A stretch of DNA of 63,302 nucleotides, taken from Clostridiales bacterium (GTDB lineage Bacteria > Bacillota > Clostridia > Christensenellales > JAISNN01). The position numbers and the translations under genes were made by a program. The number at the start of each line of letters is the position of its first letter. Position 1 is the first letter of the stretch. Below the pieces are notes generated by a model. It was not told where the DNA came from and did no database searches. It saw only the letters and a list, made by a program, of their open reading frames with translations. The stretch is taken from the NCBI GenBank assembly GCA_031289755.1, contig JAITOU010000034.1, forward strand, positions 1 to 63,302, read 5' to 3'. Shown piece after piece: positions 1 to 8,516 of the stretch.

Positions 1-13
1 TACCGCAGATTAA

Positions 14-42
14 TAGACAATCTTTAAAAAAAAATGTATAAT
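14..42 (+). promoter_or_regulatory. Predicted sigma-A promoter for hisZGD
   Basis: A TAGACA -35 box (14-19), a 17-base spacer and a perfect TATAAT -10 box (37-42) lie about 50 bases upstream of hisZ. The match is good, but transcription was not tested and no attenuator or T-box is visible in the short leader. Confidence 0.6.
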
Positions 43-92
43 AATAAAAATATACGTCATTTTATACGGCTAAAAGCGTTGTACGGAGTGAT

Positions 93-1256
93 ATGAGCAA
101 ATATAAAGTACCCAAAGGAATGTACGATTATCTGCCGGAAGAATGTTATATAAAAAACATCATAGAAGAAAAAATTCTCAAAGTATTCAAAAGCAGCGGT
201 TATGACCGAATCGAAACGCCGAGCATAGAATACCACAATGTTTTTGATTATAACGACGTTTTTCCGATAGAAAAAGCCTTTAAGCTGACGGACACGGACG
301 GCAGTCTGATTATTCTGCGTCCCGACATTACTATGCCGTTGTCGAGAATAGTTTCGACAAAAATGCAGCCGTCATTGCCGCTAAAATTATCTTATCTCGG
401 CAACTCCTTTTCTATGCTTGCAGACGATTACCGTTACAGAGAATTTACGCAGGCAGGGTTAGAGCTTATAGGCGAAAAGTCCTACACAGCCGACGCCGAA
501 GTCATAATTCTTGCGATAGAAGCGTTAAAGGCGTCGGGGCTTGATGATTTTCTCATCGAGATAGGCAATACGGAGTTTTTTAGGGGGCTTATAAAGGAAT
601 GCAGGCTTGACAAAAAGGACGAAGAAGAGCTGATAAAGAACGTAGACAAAAAGAATAATTTTGCCATTACCGAAGTGTTAAAAAATTCCGGTGTAGATAT
701 TTCTTTGACCGACGCGATAACCGAGCTGCCGACGCTTTTTGGCGAAGACGCGATAGAAAGAGCGTACAAGCTTGTCAAAAACAAAAAAAGCGTAGACGCT
801 CTCGACGAGCTTGTCAGGATATATACGCTTTTGAAGTCGCTCGGTTACGATAAATATTTGTCGATAGATTTGAGCCTTTTAAATTCTATGAATTTCTATA
901 CGGGCACGATATTTAAAGGTCTGTCGCGGCATTTCGGCGCGCATATATTGAGCGGCGGAAGGTATAACAATCTTTTTACCCTTCAAGGAACGGGAAATAT
1001 ACCCGCTACGGGCTTTGCCGTCGGCATAAAAAATCTCTTGACGGCATTGACCGCAAGCGGCAATACGGCTACGAAGCCGTCCTGCGACTATGTCATCGGC
1101 GCTAAGAAAAAATATATCGCCGACGCCTTCCGCTTAAAGGAGCGGCTAATTAAGGAAGGCTATACGGTCAACTACACCTTTATCGAAGAAGAAGAAGAAT
1201 TGAAAAAATTTGCGGCGGCTGTCAAGGCGCATAAATGCATTTTTATAGAAAAATAA
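93..1256 (+). CDS. hisZ: ATP phosphoribosyltransferase regulatory subunit HisZ
   Basis: This 387-residue protein is a histidyl-tRNA-synthetase paralogue that activates the short catalytic subunit HisG at the first step of histidine synthesis in the cytoplasm. The class II synthetase fold is visible from the RPDIT segment (about 76-80) and the motif-2-like stretch REFTQAG (about 116-122), followed by a short C-terminal region. It lacks the length and anticodon-binding domain expected of a full HisRS. The start is the ATG preceded by ACGGAGTG. The next gene encodes the short form of HisG, which is the form that needs HisZ, so the assignment is supported by context. An authentic HisRS would be longer and is not expected in a his operon. 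Confidence 0.93.
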   Translation: MSKYKVPKGMYDYLPEECYIKNIIEEKILKVFKSSGYDRIETPSIEYHNVFDYNDVFPIEKAFKLTDTDGSLIILRPDITMPLSRIVSTKMQPSLPLKLSYLGNSFSMLADDYRYREFTQAGLELIGEKSYTADAEVIILAIEALKASGLDDFLIEIGNTEFFRGLIKECRLDKKDEEELIKNVDKKNNFAITEVLKNSGVDISLTDAITELPTLFGEDAIERAYKLVKNKKSVDALDELVRIYTLLKSLGYDKYLSIDLSLLNSMNFYTGTIFKGLSRHFGAHILSGGRYNNLFTLQGTGNIPATGFAVGIKNLLTALTASGNTATKPSCDYVIGAKKKYIADAFRLKERLIKEGYTVNYTFIEEEEELKKFAAAVKAHKCIFIEK

Positions 1257-1326
1257 TACTATAAAGCGGCTTTGCCGCACAATATTTTAGAATAGATATC
1301 TTAGATTACCACAGGCAGGAGAATCC

Positions 1327-1968
1327 ATGATTACCATTGCGCTCGCAAAAGGCAGACTTGCCGAGCAAACTATCGAAATACTCGGAAAATGCGGAATAGA
1401 CATATCCGTTTTTTCCGAAAAAACCAGAAAGCTGGTTTTGACCGACCCGACCGAAAGCTTTCGGGTCATTTTTGTCAAGCCTGCCGACGTGCCGGTCTAT
1501 ATAGAGAACGGCATTGCCGACATAGGCGTATGCGGCAGCGACACACTGTTAGAAGAAGACAAAAAGCTCTATGAGCTTCTCGACTTAGGCTTTGCAAAAT
1601 GCCGTCTGTGCATAGCCGGCTATGCCGGCTTTGACGGCGCAAAGACCGGCGCGCCGCTTAGGGTCGCGTCAAAATACGAAAATATCACAAAGAATTATTA
1701 CCACGAAAAGGGAGAAAACGTACAGGTTATCAAGCTCAACGGTTCTGTCGAGCTTGGACCGGTAATGGGATTGAGCGACGTTATACTCGATATCGTCGAG
1801 AGCGGAAGCACGCTCCGTGAAAACGGCTTGGCGGTATTGCAGGAAATATGCCCCGTATCGGCGCGGCTTGTGGCTAATAAGGTCAGTTTAAAGACGAAAT
1901 CCGATGAGATAAAGCCGCTTGTGGCAAAGATAAAGAACGCTTTGGAGACGGTAAATGATAGAAATTAA
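1327..1968 (+). CDS. hisG: ATP phosphoribosyltransferase, short form HisG
   Basis: The product joins ATP and PRPP to make phosphoribosyl-ATP, the committed step of histidine synthesis. At 213 residues it is the short form lacking the C-terminal allosteric domain, so feedback control should come through HisZ, encoded just upstream. The N-terminus (LAKGRLAEQT) and the PRPP-binding loop DIVESGSTLRENGL (about 155-168) are typical. AGGAG-like sequence precedes the ATG. Its 3' end overlaps hisD by 14 bases, which suggests translational coupling. The 70-base gap from hisZ carries a GCGGC/GCCGC hairpin inside a degenerate copy of the palindromic repeat described elsewhere. Confidence 0.95.
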   Translation: MITIALAKGRLAEQTIEILGKCGIDISVFSEKTRKLVLTDPTESFRVIFVKPADVPVYIENGIADIGVCGSDTLLEEDKKLYELLDLGFAKCRLCIAGYAGFDGAKTGAPLRVASKYENITKNYYHEKGENVQVIKLNGSVELGPVMGLSDVILDIVESGSTLRENGLAVLQEICPVSARLVANKVSLKTKSDEIKPLVAKIKNALETVNDRN

Positions 1969-3190
1969 AAATGCTTACGAAAAAAAAGGTCGGATAAACG
2001 GCTTTGAAAGCCAATTGCGCGCCGTTGACGAAATAATAAAAAACGTGACGGAACGCGGCGACGAAGCATTGTTTGCTTACGCTAAACAGTTTGATAAGAC
2101 CGATATAAACAAGCATAATATAAGAGTATCGGATAACGAAATCAACGATGCCTACAATTCCGTTGCGCCGGAGCTTTTGAAAACGCTCATAAACTGCAAA
2201 ACCAATATCTTGAAATATCACGAGCGTCAGGTAAAAAACGATGATTTTGACGGCAAAACCGGTTGGAAATTTGTACCCGTCAGACGTGCGGGACTGTATG
2301 TTCCGGGCGGACTTGCGGCATATCCGTCGTCGGTTCTCATGTGCGCCTTACCGGCGGTCGCCGCAGGCGTGGGAGATATCTCAATCGCCACGCCGAACGT
2401 GAAAAATCCGCTCATACTCGCCGCCGCCAAGATATGCGGTATCAATAAGATATACAAAATCGGGGGCGCGCACGCCGTAGCGGCTCTGGCTTACGGTACG
2501 GAAAGCGTCGAAAGGGTAGACGTCATAGCTGGACCGGGCAATATATACGTGACGCTTGCAAAAAAGAGAGTCTTCGGCGACGTGGGCATAGATATGCTTG
2601 CGGGACCGAGCGAGATAACGATATTGGCGGACGAAACGTCCAAAGCCCGATATCTGATAGCCGATTTGATTTCTCAGGCGGAGCATGGACCGTTAGGCGC
2701 GTCTATACTTGTCACGACAAGCCGCGAGCTTGCCGAAAGCGTCAAGGTCGGACTTTTTGAAGCGGCGGAAGCGGCGGAGCGCAAGGATATAATATTAGAA
2801 TCTTTAGGGGCTAATTGCCAGATTATATCGGTTAAGAGCATCAAAAAAGCCGTCGCCGTCATCAACGAAATAGCCCCCGAGCATTTGGAGATATGCGCGT
2901 CAAACGCTTATGAGATTTCTAAGGAAATCTACAATGCCGGAGCGATATTTTTGGGGCAAAACACGCCTGTTGCCGTCGGGGATTACTATGCGGGGCCGTC
3001 GCACGTCTTGCCGACCAACGGAAACGCGAGATTTTCTTCCGTCCTGTCGGTCGATACCTTTTTAAAAAGGACGTCGCTTATAGGCTATAACAAAGAAGAA
3101 TTATCGGCAGGCGCGGAAGATATTATCAAAATGGCAGAAACGGAGGGCTTCGACGCTCATGCGGACTCCGTAAAAATAAGACTGAAATAA
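1955..3190 (+). CDS. hisD: Histidinol dehydrogenase
   Basis: HisD is a zinc- and NAD-dependent enzyme that oxidises L-histidinol to L-histidine in two steps, the last reactions of the pathway. The 411-residue length is normal (about 430 in the family). Conserved segments include GGAHAVAALAYGTE, the AGPSEI loop, the catalytic Glu-His pair in IAPEHLE and the GPSHVLPT metal-site segment near the C-terminus. The start ATG lies inside the hisG end. No further his genes follow, so hisZGD is a partial his cluster and the remaining enzymes must be encoded elsewhere in the genome (inference). Confidence 0.96.
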   Translation: MIEIKNAYEKKGRINGFESQLRAVDEIIKNVTERGDEALFAYAKQFDKTDINKHNIRVSDNEINDAYNSVAPELLKTLINCKTNILKYHERQVKNDDFDGKTGWKFVPVRRAGLYVPGGLAAYPSSVLMCALPAVAAGVGDISIATPNVKNPLILAAAKICGINKIYKIGGAHAVAALAYGTESVERVDVIAGPGNIYVTLAKKRVFGDVGIDMLAGPSEITILADETSKARYLIADLISQAEHGPLGASILVTTSRELAESVKVGLFEAAEAAERKDIILESLGANCQIISVKSIKKAVAVINEIAPEHLEICASNAYEISKEIYNAGAIFLGQNTPVAVGDYYAGPSHVLPTNGNARFSSVLSVDTFLKRTSLIGYNKEELSAGAEDIIKMAETEGFDAHADSVKIRLK

Positions 3191-3249
3191 GAAACGTAAG
3201 AAAAGAAAAAACACAACGCATGAATAAATATTTACGGAATATCGGATAA

Positions 3250-4329
3250 ATGAAGAAAAATAAAGCAAATATTATAATCGTCCTTATATGCGCCGTCTTT
3301 ACGATAGTCGGTGGTATACTTTTGACGCGAAGTCTTGCCGTAACGGGTTGGATTATCGCAGGCGTTGGAGGCGTGTTACTTTTAGTGTTTTATTTTTTAG
3401 TCAAAAAAAATAACGAACCTCTCATCAAGCTAATGCTGTCGTTATTTCTTTTGGGCGTTGTGATAATTGCCATTATGCTCGTTCTCTCTTATATGGGCAT
3501 TTTGGAGTACATCAAGGAAGTAGACCAAAACGATTTGGCGGAAATGGTCAAAAATTCCGATTCGTCAAAGCTCGTTTATATGCTCATTCAATTTTTGCAA
3601 GTGACATTTTTGCCTATACCTTCAAACATTTCGACTGCGGCAGGCGCGCTGATTTTTTCGCCGTGGGATACGATTTGGTATACCTTCGTCGGCGTTATGA
3701 TAGGCTCGCTGTTGGCGTTTATCATTGGGCGTCTTTTTGGAGTCCGCGTAGCCAGATGGATAGTCGGACAGGAAATGCTCGACAAATATTATAACTATGT
3801 CAAGGGCAAAGACAAGGTTTTGTTGTTTTTGATGTTCTTATTGCCGATGTTTCCCGACGACATACTTTGCATGATTTCCGGACTGACAAATATGAAATTC
3901 AGAACCTTTGTACTTATGATGTGCATATCGCGCCCGATACAGATTATTTCGACGGTATTCGGAGCTATTGCGCTCAAAAGCATACCGATACCCTTTAAAG
4001 GCTGGGGCATACTGTTTTGGGTCGGCATAGGGGCTGCGACGATAGCCTTGATAATACTTTTGTTAAAATTCGGACCGAGATTAGAAAAGAGAATGCTCAA
4101 AGTCCTTGAAAAACTCAACAAAATAAAAGCGGCTATTTTCGGCAAAATCACTCGGACGGCATTATATCAAAAATTCGATGCAAAAAGAACCGTCATAGTC
4201 GAAAAATTCAAACGCACAAGGTTATATAAAAGAGCGCATAAACACAAACAAGATATATTAAATAAATTGCAAGGGCCGGAAGAAAATCAACCGGAAGAAA
4301 ATCAAGATGAAAACAGAGAAGAATTGTAA
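3250..4329 (+). CDS. DedA/VTT (SNARE-associated) family membrane protein
   Basis: This is a 359-residue polytopic membrane protein. Two short hydrophobic hairpins occupy about residues 5-50 and 60-85. They are followed by a VTT-type domain (about 105-265) with the characteristic re-entrant region starting [15 protein letters not shown] and the glycine-rich [14 protein letters not shown] strongly basic cytoplasmic tail follows, ending in an acidic stretch made by a duplicated PEENQ unit. VTT/DedA proteins are linked to lipid (undecaprenyl-phosphate or phospholipid) translocation and membrane homeostasis, but the substrate of this one cannot be told. Its last 23 bases overlap trpS. No strong ribosome binding site precedes the start. 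Confidence 0.8.
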   Translation: MKKNKANIIIVLICAVFTIVGGILLTRSLAVTGWIIAGVGGVLLLVFYFLVKKNNEPLIKLMLSLFLLGVVIIAIMLVLSYMGILEYIKEVDQNDLAEMVKNSDSSKLVYMLIQFLQVTFLPIPSNISTAAGALIFSPWDTIWYTFVGVMIGSLLAFIIGRLFGVRVARWIVGQEMLDKYYNYVKGKDKVLLFLMFLLPMFPDDILCMISGLTNMKFRTFVLMMCISRPIQIISTVFGAIALKSIPIPFKGWGILFWVGIGAATIALIILLLKFGPRLEKRMLKVLEKLNKIKAAIFGKITRTALYQKFDAKRTVIVEKFKRTRLYKRAHKHKQDILNKLQGPEENQPEENQDENREEL

Positions 4330-5374
4330 TACAAAAAAAATCATATTGACGGGCGACCGCCCGACGGGCAAGCTTCATTTGGGGCATTATGCAGGCTCGC
4401 TCAAAAGGCGCGCCGAATTGCAAGACGGCGGCGGCTTCGACGAGATTTACATTATGATTGCCGACGCGCAGGCTTTGACCGACAATGCCGACAATCCCGC
4501 CAAAATACGCGCCAACGTCACCGAAGTCGCGCTCGATTATCTGGCGTGCGGTCTAAATCCCGATATCGCTACGATATTTATCCAATCGCAAGTGCCGGAG
4601 CTTACCGAGCTGGCTTTTTATTATATGAATCTCGTGACGGTAGCAAGGCTTCAACGCAATCCGACCGTCAAATCCGAGATACAAACACGCGGCTTTGAAG
4701 CGAGTATACCGGTAGGTTTTTTTACTTATCCTATTAGCCAGACGGCGGATATAACGGCTTTTAACGCGACGACAGTGCCTGTCGGCGAAGACCAGCTTCC
4801 TATGCTCGAACAAGCCAGAGAGATTGTCAGAAGTTTCAATACCCTTTACGGAGATACCTTGACCGAGCCTAAGGAGCTTTTACCCGAAAAGGCGTCTTGC
4901 GGCAGACTCCCGGGCATTGACGGCAAGGCAAAAATGAGCAAATCACTCGGCAATTGTATCTATCTGTCCGACAGCGCGGACGAGATAAAGTCAAAGGTCA
5001 TGAATATGTACACCGACCCGAAGCATTTGAGAGTCGAGGACAAGGGCGATACAAAGGACAATCCTGTTTTTATCTATCTCGACGCTTTTTCGACCGACGG
5101 GCATTTCAAAAAATACTTGCCGGATTATCAAAATCTGGAAGCCTTAAAGGCGCATTACGAGCGCGGCGGACTCGGCGACGTAAAGGTCAAGAGATTTTTA
5201 AACAGCATTCTGCAAGAGATTTTAGAGCCTATAAGGACAAAGCGTGCAGAATGGGAGCAGCGTATTCCCGAAGTGTACGGTATCCTTCGCAAAGGCTGTA
5301 ATAAGGCGCGTGCCGTAGCGGCGGAGACGGCGGACAGAGTAAAAAAAGCTATGCAGATAGATTACTTCGGTTAG
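4307..5374 (+). CDS. trpS: Tryptophanyl-tRNA synthetase
   Basis: TrpRS charges tRNA-Trp with tryptophan. The class I signatures are plain: the HIGH-type segment [15 protein letters not shown] (16-30) and the KMSKS loop in [11 protein letters not shown] (about 207-217). Length is 355 residues, slightly above the roughly 330 usual for bacterial enzymes. The start ATG lies within the end of the VTT gene and is preceded by two tandem 15-base units, CCGGAAGAAAATCAA (4276-4305). The second unit supplies a GGAAGA that may act as the ribosome binding site, so translation is probably coupled to the upstream gene. Confidence 0.95.
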   Translation: MKTEKNCNTKKIILTGDRPTGKLHLGHYAGSLKRRAELQDGGGFDEIYIMIADAQALTDNADNPAKIRANVTEVALDYLACGLNPDIATIFIQSQVPELTELAFYYMNLVTVARLQRNPTVKSEIQTRGFEASIPVGFFTYPISQTADITAFNATTVPVGEDQLPMLEQAREIVRSFNTLYGDTLTEPKELLPEKASCGRLPGIDGKAKMSKSLGNCIYLSDSADEIKSKVMNMYTDPKHLRVEDKGDTKDNPVFIYLDAFSTDGHFKKYLPDYQNLEALKAHYERGGLGDVKVKRFLNSILQEILEPIRTKRAEWEQRIPEVYGILRKGCNKARAVAAETADRVKKAMQIDYFG

Positions 5375-5416
5375 ACGCCGATTTAAGATGTAAAATAAAT
5401 TTATTAGGGTAAAAAA

Positions 5417-5896
5417 GTGAAAATATTGAGTTATTTCGGTCTGGACGACAACGCGTCCGCCGAAGCAATAGACGGAGTGTATAACGACAGACATACGCGG
5501 CTCTACGAAGCGGTTTTTTTAAAGGGAATCGAAGGCGAAAGAGCGGCTTGTGAGCTAAACGCGCTCGAAGAAGCCTACAAAGAAGCCAAAAACTACATCA
5601 ACAACCGTGACTTCGGCGAAAACAACCCGGAGATAGCAAAGCTTGTCAACGAAGCGGCGGCAAGCGGAAACCCCGAAAAGGTACAGGCGTATTTGGACGT
5701 CATATTGGACAAAACGGCATATTGGCATTATGTGCAATCGGTTGTCTATTATATAAAGCATCTTTATTTTGACAGCATTAAGCATCTCAAAACGGCACTT
5801 ACGCTCGACAAGCTAAATGAAAAATACTCAAAAGCCCTTTATCGTTTGGAAGAAAAGATATTACTCCAAAGCGGCTTCGTCGACGACGACAAATAA
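5417..5896 (+). CDS. Small protein with degenerate J-domain-like N-terminus and TPR-like C-terminus
   Basis: This is a 159-residue soluble protein with a GTG start preceded by TAGGG. The first 60 residues have the layout of a J-domain: a LSYFGLDDNASAEAID opening, a helix, then LNALEEAYKEA. The HPD tripeptide that activates Hsp70 is missing. Residues about 85-150 form paired amphipathic helices with an A.WHYVQS...YF.SIKHLKTAL pattern like a tetratricopeptide repeat. It follows trpS by 40 bases and is closed by a strong terminator. A role as a scaffold or degenerate co-chaperone is inference only. Confidence 0.6.
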   Translation: MKILSYFGLDDNASAEAIDGVYNDRHTRLYEAVFLKGIEGERAACELNALEEAYKEAKNYINNRDFGENNPEIAKLVNEAAASGNPEKVQAYLDVILDKTAYWHYVQSVVYYIKHLYFDSIKHLKTALTLDKLNEKYSKALYRLEEKILLQSGFVDDDK

Positions 5897-5927
5897 TACT
5901 AATATTTGTATAATAATCGAAGACAAC

Positions 5928-5964
5928 AAAAACACTCGTTTTAAAACCAAAACGAGTGTTTTTT
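5928..5964. terminator. Strong bidirectional intrinsic terminator
   Basis: The arms AAACACTCGTTTT and AAAACGAGTGTTT are complementary around a short loop and are flanked by A and T runs. It sits between the convergent genes 5417-5896 (+) and 5982-6959 (-) and can serve both. Confidence 0.85.
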
Positions 5965-5981
5965 ATTATTAAAATTATTTA

Positions 5982-6959
5982 TTACTTTACTTGATTATAA
6001 AAGTTTGCGATGGAAGTAAACTTGGAGGCTTTTACAAATATTACATATAAAGCATAAGAGACAAATGCGCCTGCCGCTGCGGCACTTGCGGCGACGTTAA
6101 CGGTCAGCCATGCAGGAAGTGCTGGAAGATTTTGCGGTATCAAGGAAGGCATGGCGGGAAGCTCGATAGGCAGATTAGCCAAAAACTCAAAGCCGAGAAT
6201 AGGAGCGACCGACGGCAAAGTGATGACTGTCAGAACGAGAGCCGCGCCCGTAAGTAAAAACGGCAGGAAGACTGCGATTTGCAATAAGAGCGGAATGATA
6301 TTTAGCTTGATATAATCAAGGATAGACGCGAAATCCATAGCTTTCCAGCTGGCTTTGAGAGTAGCGCGGAATTTCAGCGTATTGTCGTCGTCGTCGGCTA
6401 TATAAAAGCGGACAAGGGCGAATTTGAGATATATAAACAACGCATATATAAGCGCGAGAACCTGCAATACTTTGATAACCGTCAAGATAGCCGGAGCTAA
6501 ACCGACAACGGGAGCGACAAAGCCGACAACCAAAAGTAAAACCAAAGGTATCCAAGCAATAACGCCTATGACGATAGGATAAAGAAGTATCTTCATAGTC
6601 CTGTACGCTCTCAGATTTGCGCCGTAGATGACGGAAGAGATAGAAGCGTTGCCGTTATAAGCCAATTCGAGCGGGAATTTTGCGGTTATTCCGAAAAGGA
6701 ATATTTGAGCCGGTCCGTATACAAATAAGAAGACAAGCAGAAAAGCCGCCAAAATTATAAGTATCAGCTCGAAGATATAAGGACCGCTTCCGTCGGCATG
6801 GGTCAGTAAACCGCTGGAAGAAATGTAGCTGGTCAAAAAGTATGCGGCTACACCGACGATTGAGATTGCGAGTAAGACGATTATGTGACCGGCGATAAAT
6901 TTACCGCGGCTTTTTTCGACGTCTAACTTTGTTTGTTCTTTAATAAGATTGATATCCAT
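5982..6959 (-). CDS. DUF975-like polytopic membrane protein (first of a pair)
   Basis: This 325-residue integral membrane protein has a short soluble N-terminus and about six hydrophobic segments. The layout (N-terminal amphipathic stretch, TM pair, loop with GANLRAYRTMKI, long central hydrophobic hairpin, then a cytoplasmic SWKAMDF-type segment before further TMs) resembles DUF975 proteins of Bacillota, but I cannot confirm the family by eye. It is probably co-transcribed with the related gene at 7037-7921, from the consensus promoter at 7948-7976. Function is unknown. Proteins of this type are often discussed in membrane-stress or transport contexts, which is inference here. Confidence 0.65.
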   Translation of the reverse strand: MDINLIKEQTKLDVEKSRGKFIAGHIIVLLAISIVGVAAYFLTSYISSSGLLTHADGSGPYIFELILIILAAFLLVFLFVYGPAQIFLFGITAKFPLELAYNGNASISSVIYGANLRAYRTMKILLYPIVIGVIAWIPLVLLLVVGFVAPVVGLAPAILTVIKVLQVLALIYALFIYLKFALVRFYIADDDDNTLKFRATLKASWKAMDFASILDYIKLNIIPLLLQIAVFLPFLLTGAALVLTVITLPSVAPILGFEFLANLPIELPAMPSLIPQNLPALPAWLTVNVAASAAAAGAFVSYALYVIFVKASKFTSIANFYNQVK

Positions 6960-7036
6960 ACAAAAACTCCTTAATTCAAAGAAAAGTTTTCTTTATTATA
7001 TAATTATAAAATTATATTCAATATAAGATTGAGCGG

Positions 7037-7921
7037 TCAGACTTTACCGCCCGTAGCCGTAGGGTTAGCGACTTCATAATAAAACAAAGCGCGTGCGGTA
7101 TTCAAACGCGGAAAGACTGTAAAGGATAAAAGCACAGTCGCCGCAGAAACCAAACCGATAACGGCAAATATTACAAGCGGAACATCTCCGCTCAAATCGT
7201 AAGGCAAATAAGAAATAGCCGGCAAAGAAAGATATACGGTCTTGTCGCTAAGAAAATAGGTTGCTACTCCCGAAAGAACTCCGACCAATATATATATGAC
7301 GAGAATTTGGAAAGCATACAAAAGATGCAGTCTTATATATTTGAAGCAGTTTCCTTTCATTATAGACCAGCTTTCTTTTATCGAGTCAAAAATGTTTTTG
7401 TGTCGGTCGGCTATTATGTAGGGAACTAACGAGAGTTTTAGGGATACGACGATACAAGCAATCGACACGGCGATTAAAAGCACCGAAGATATGATGAAAG
7501 AAATCAACGCCGCCGTAGAATCGACCGAAAGCAGCGTCAGGAATGAGCTTGACTGAGATACGGTGGTCAGCGCGCCCGAAAGAAGCGAAATCAAAATGTA
7601 ATAGGCGATTGCGTTTAAAAACACTTTATTTTTAAAGACGCCGAAAACGGACGAAAGAGTACCTTTGCCGTCTTTTGCGATTTTTAAAAAGAAATTGTAA
7701 TTTAAACCGAAAGAAACCCCATAGAGCAACAATGAAGCTACCAGAGAAAACAGCAATAACGTTACCGCCATAATCCAAAGATTGCTAAAAAGTGCCGCTG
7801 CGATACCTATCGTCGGTAATACAAAAATAATAACGGGGGCAAGGAAAGTGTAAAAGAAAAATTTAAGCTTATTTCCCTTTACCAAAACCTTTGCCGCGGA
7901 ATTAATTTCGGATATACTCAT
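7037..7921 (-). CDS. DUF975-like polytopic membrane protein (second of a pair)
   Basis: This is a 294-residue membrane protein with six predicted hydrophobic segments and the same plan as its downstream neighbour, including a SIKESWSIMKG segment equivalent to the neighbour's TLKASWKAMDF. That points to an old duplication. The chosen start is the second ATG (MSISEINS): AAGGAG is about seven bases upstream of it, whereas the first in-frame ATG at 7927 abuts the AAGGAG. The gene is first in its operon and is transcribed from a perfect consensus promoter. Its function is not known. Confidence 0.65.
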   Translation of the reverse strand: MSISEINSAAKVLVKGNKLKFFFYTFLAPVIIFVLPTIGIAAALFSNLWIMAVTLLLFSLVASLLLYGVSFGLNYNFFLKIAKDGKGTLSSVFGVFKNKVFLNAIAYYILISLLSGALTTVSQSSSFLTLLSVDSTAALISFIISSVLLIAVSIACIVVSLKLSLVPYIIADRHKNIFDSIKESWSIMKGNCFKYIRLHLLYAFQILVIYILVGVLSGVATYFLSDKTVYLSLPAISYLPYDLSGDVPLVIFAVIGLVSAATVLLSFTVFPRLNTARALFYYEVANPTATGGKV

Positions 7922-7947
7922 TAGCATACTCCTTCATTTCAATATAC

Positions 7948-7976
7948 ATTATATAGTATATCTCATGGGTTGTCAA
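7948..7976 (-). promoter_or_regulatory. Perfect-consensus sigma-A promoter for the membrane-protein pair
   Basis: Read on the minus strand, TTGACA (7971-7976), a 17-base spacer and TATAAT (7948-7953) all match consensus. The -10 box ends about 27 bases from the start codon. Such a perfect promoter suggests either high basal expression or tight repression by an unseen factor. Confidence 0.8.
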
Positions 7977-7997
7977 TATGTATTTTAAAAAAAATTA

Positions 7998-8026
7998 TGC
8001 TATTTTTTATATTTCTCACATAAATT
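7998..8026 (+). promoter_or_regulatory. Possible sporulation sigma-E-type promoter for yqfC-yqfD
   Basis: GCTATTT, a 14-base gap and CATAAATT resemble the sigma-E -35 (CATATT) and -10 (CATAnnnT) pattern. In Bacillus yqfC-yqfD belong to the sigma-E regulon (established knowledge). The match is imperfect and no sigma-A pair is better placed, so this is only a candidate. The rest of 8027-8152 shows no gene. Confidence 0.3.
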
Positions 8027-8152
8027 TAATGTAGCGGAGAGTAAAAAGCCGCGTTTGGGGAGTGCCGAAGGTCAAAACCACTGCCGGTAGTATAAAACAG
8101 GTTTTTGAAAGCCTATAAATAAAGTGAGCTAAGGCGGCGGCAAGGAGAAAAG

Positions 8153-8404
8153 ATGATTTTTGCAGATGATTTAAAAGGTAAACTCGGCACGGGCGGTTTG
8201 GACGGCGGAAAAATAATAATTTTCGGCGGCGGCGTATATGTCGAAGGACACAAAGGACTTACGGAATTGAGCGAAGCTTGCGTCGTTTTTCGTTTTAAAA
8301 AGAAACGCTTGCGTTTGCAGGGTATAGGTTTTAGACTTACCTGTATATCGAACGACAGCGCGAGCGTCTCGGGGCGTCTGACGGCTCTTTCGTTTGAAGA
8401 GTAA
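8153..8404 (+). CDS. yqfC: Sporulation protein YqfC (YabP/YqfC family)
   Basis: This is an 83-residue protein of the YabP/YqfC family with the typical pattern of a hydrophobic strand followed by a short C-terminal beta-rich region (KIIIFGGGVYVEGHKGL, then LRLQGIGFRLTCIS). In spore-formers it is expressed in the mother cell and is needed with YqfD for normal spore development; its biochemical role is unsettled. AAGGAG precedes the ATG. It is followed after 112 bases by yqfD, the arrangement seen across Bacillota, which is the main support for the call. Its presence suggests an endospore-forming lineage. Confidence 0.85.
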   Translation: MIFADDLKGKLGTGGLDGGKIIIFGGGVYVEGHKGLTELSEACVVFRFKKKRLRLQGIGFRLTCISNDSASVSGRLTALSFEE

Positions 8405-8516
8405 ATGGCGGTAAGCCGTGATTTTTAAGAAATGCGGCATATAGCCTAAACTCTACATAACATTATACCATAATTACACAATAAACAGAGTTTTTTAAAA
8501 CGGCAAAGGTGAAAAA

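Noticed and set aside
8030-8152. Possible THF or cobalamin riboswitch ahead of yqfC (GGAGAGTA, CGCGTT and CCACTG are present).
   Set aside because: Only isolated short matches occur. The paired stems and the remaining conserved blocks of either riboswitch are missing, and yqfC is not a plausible target.
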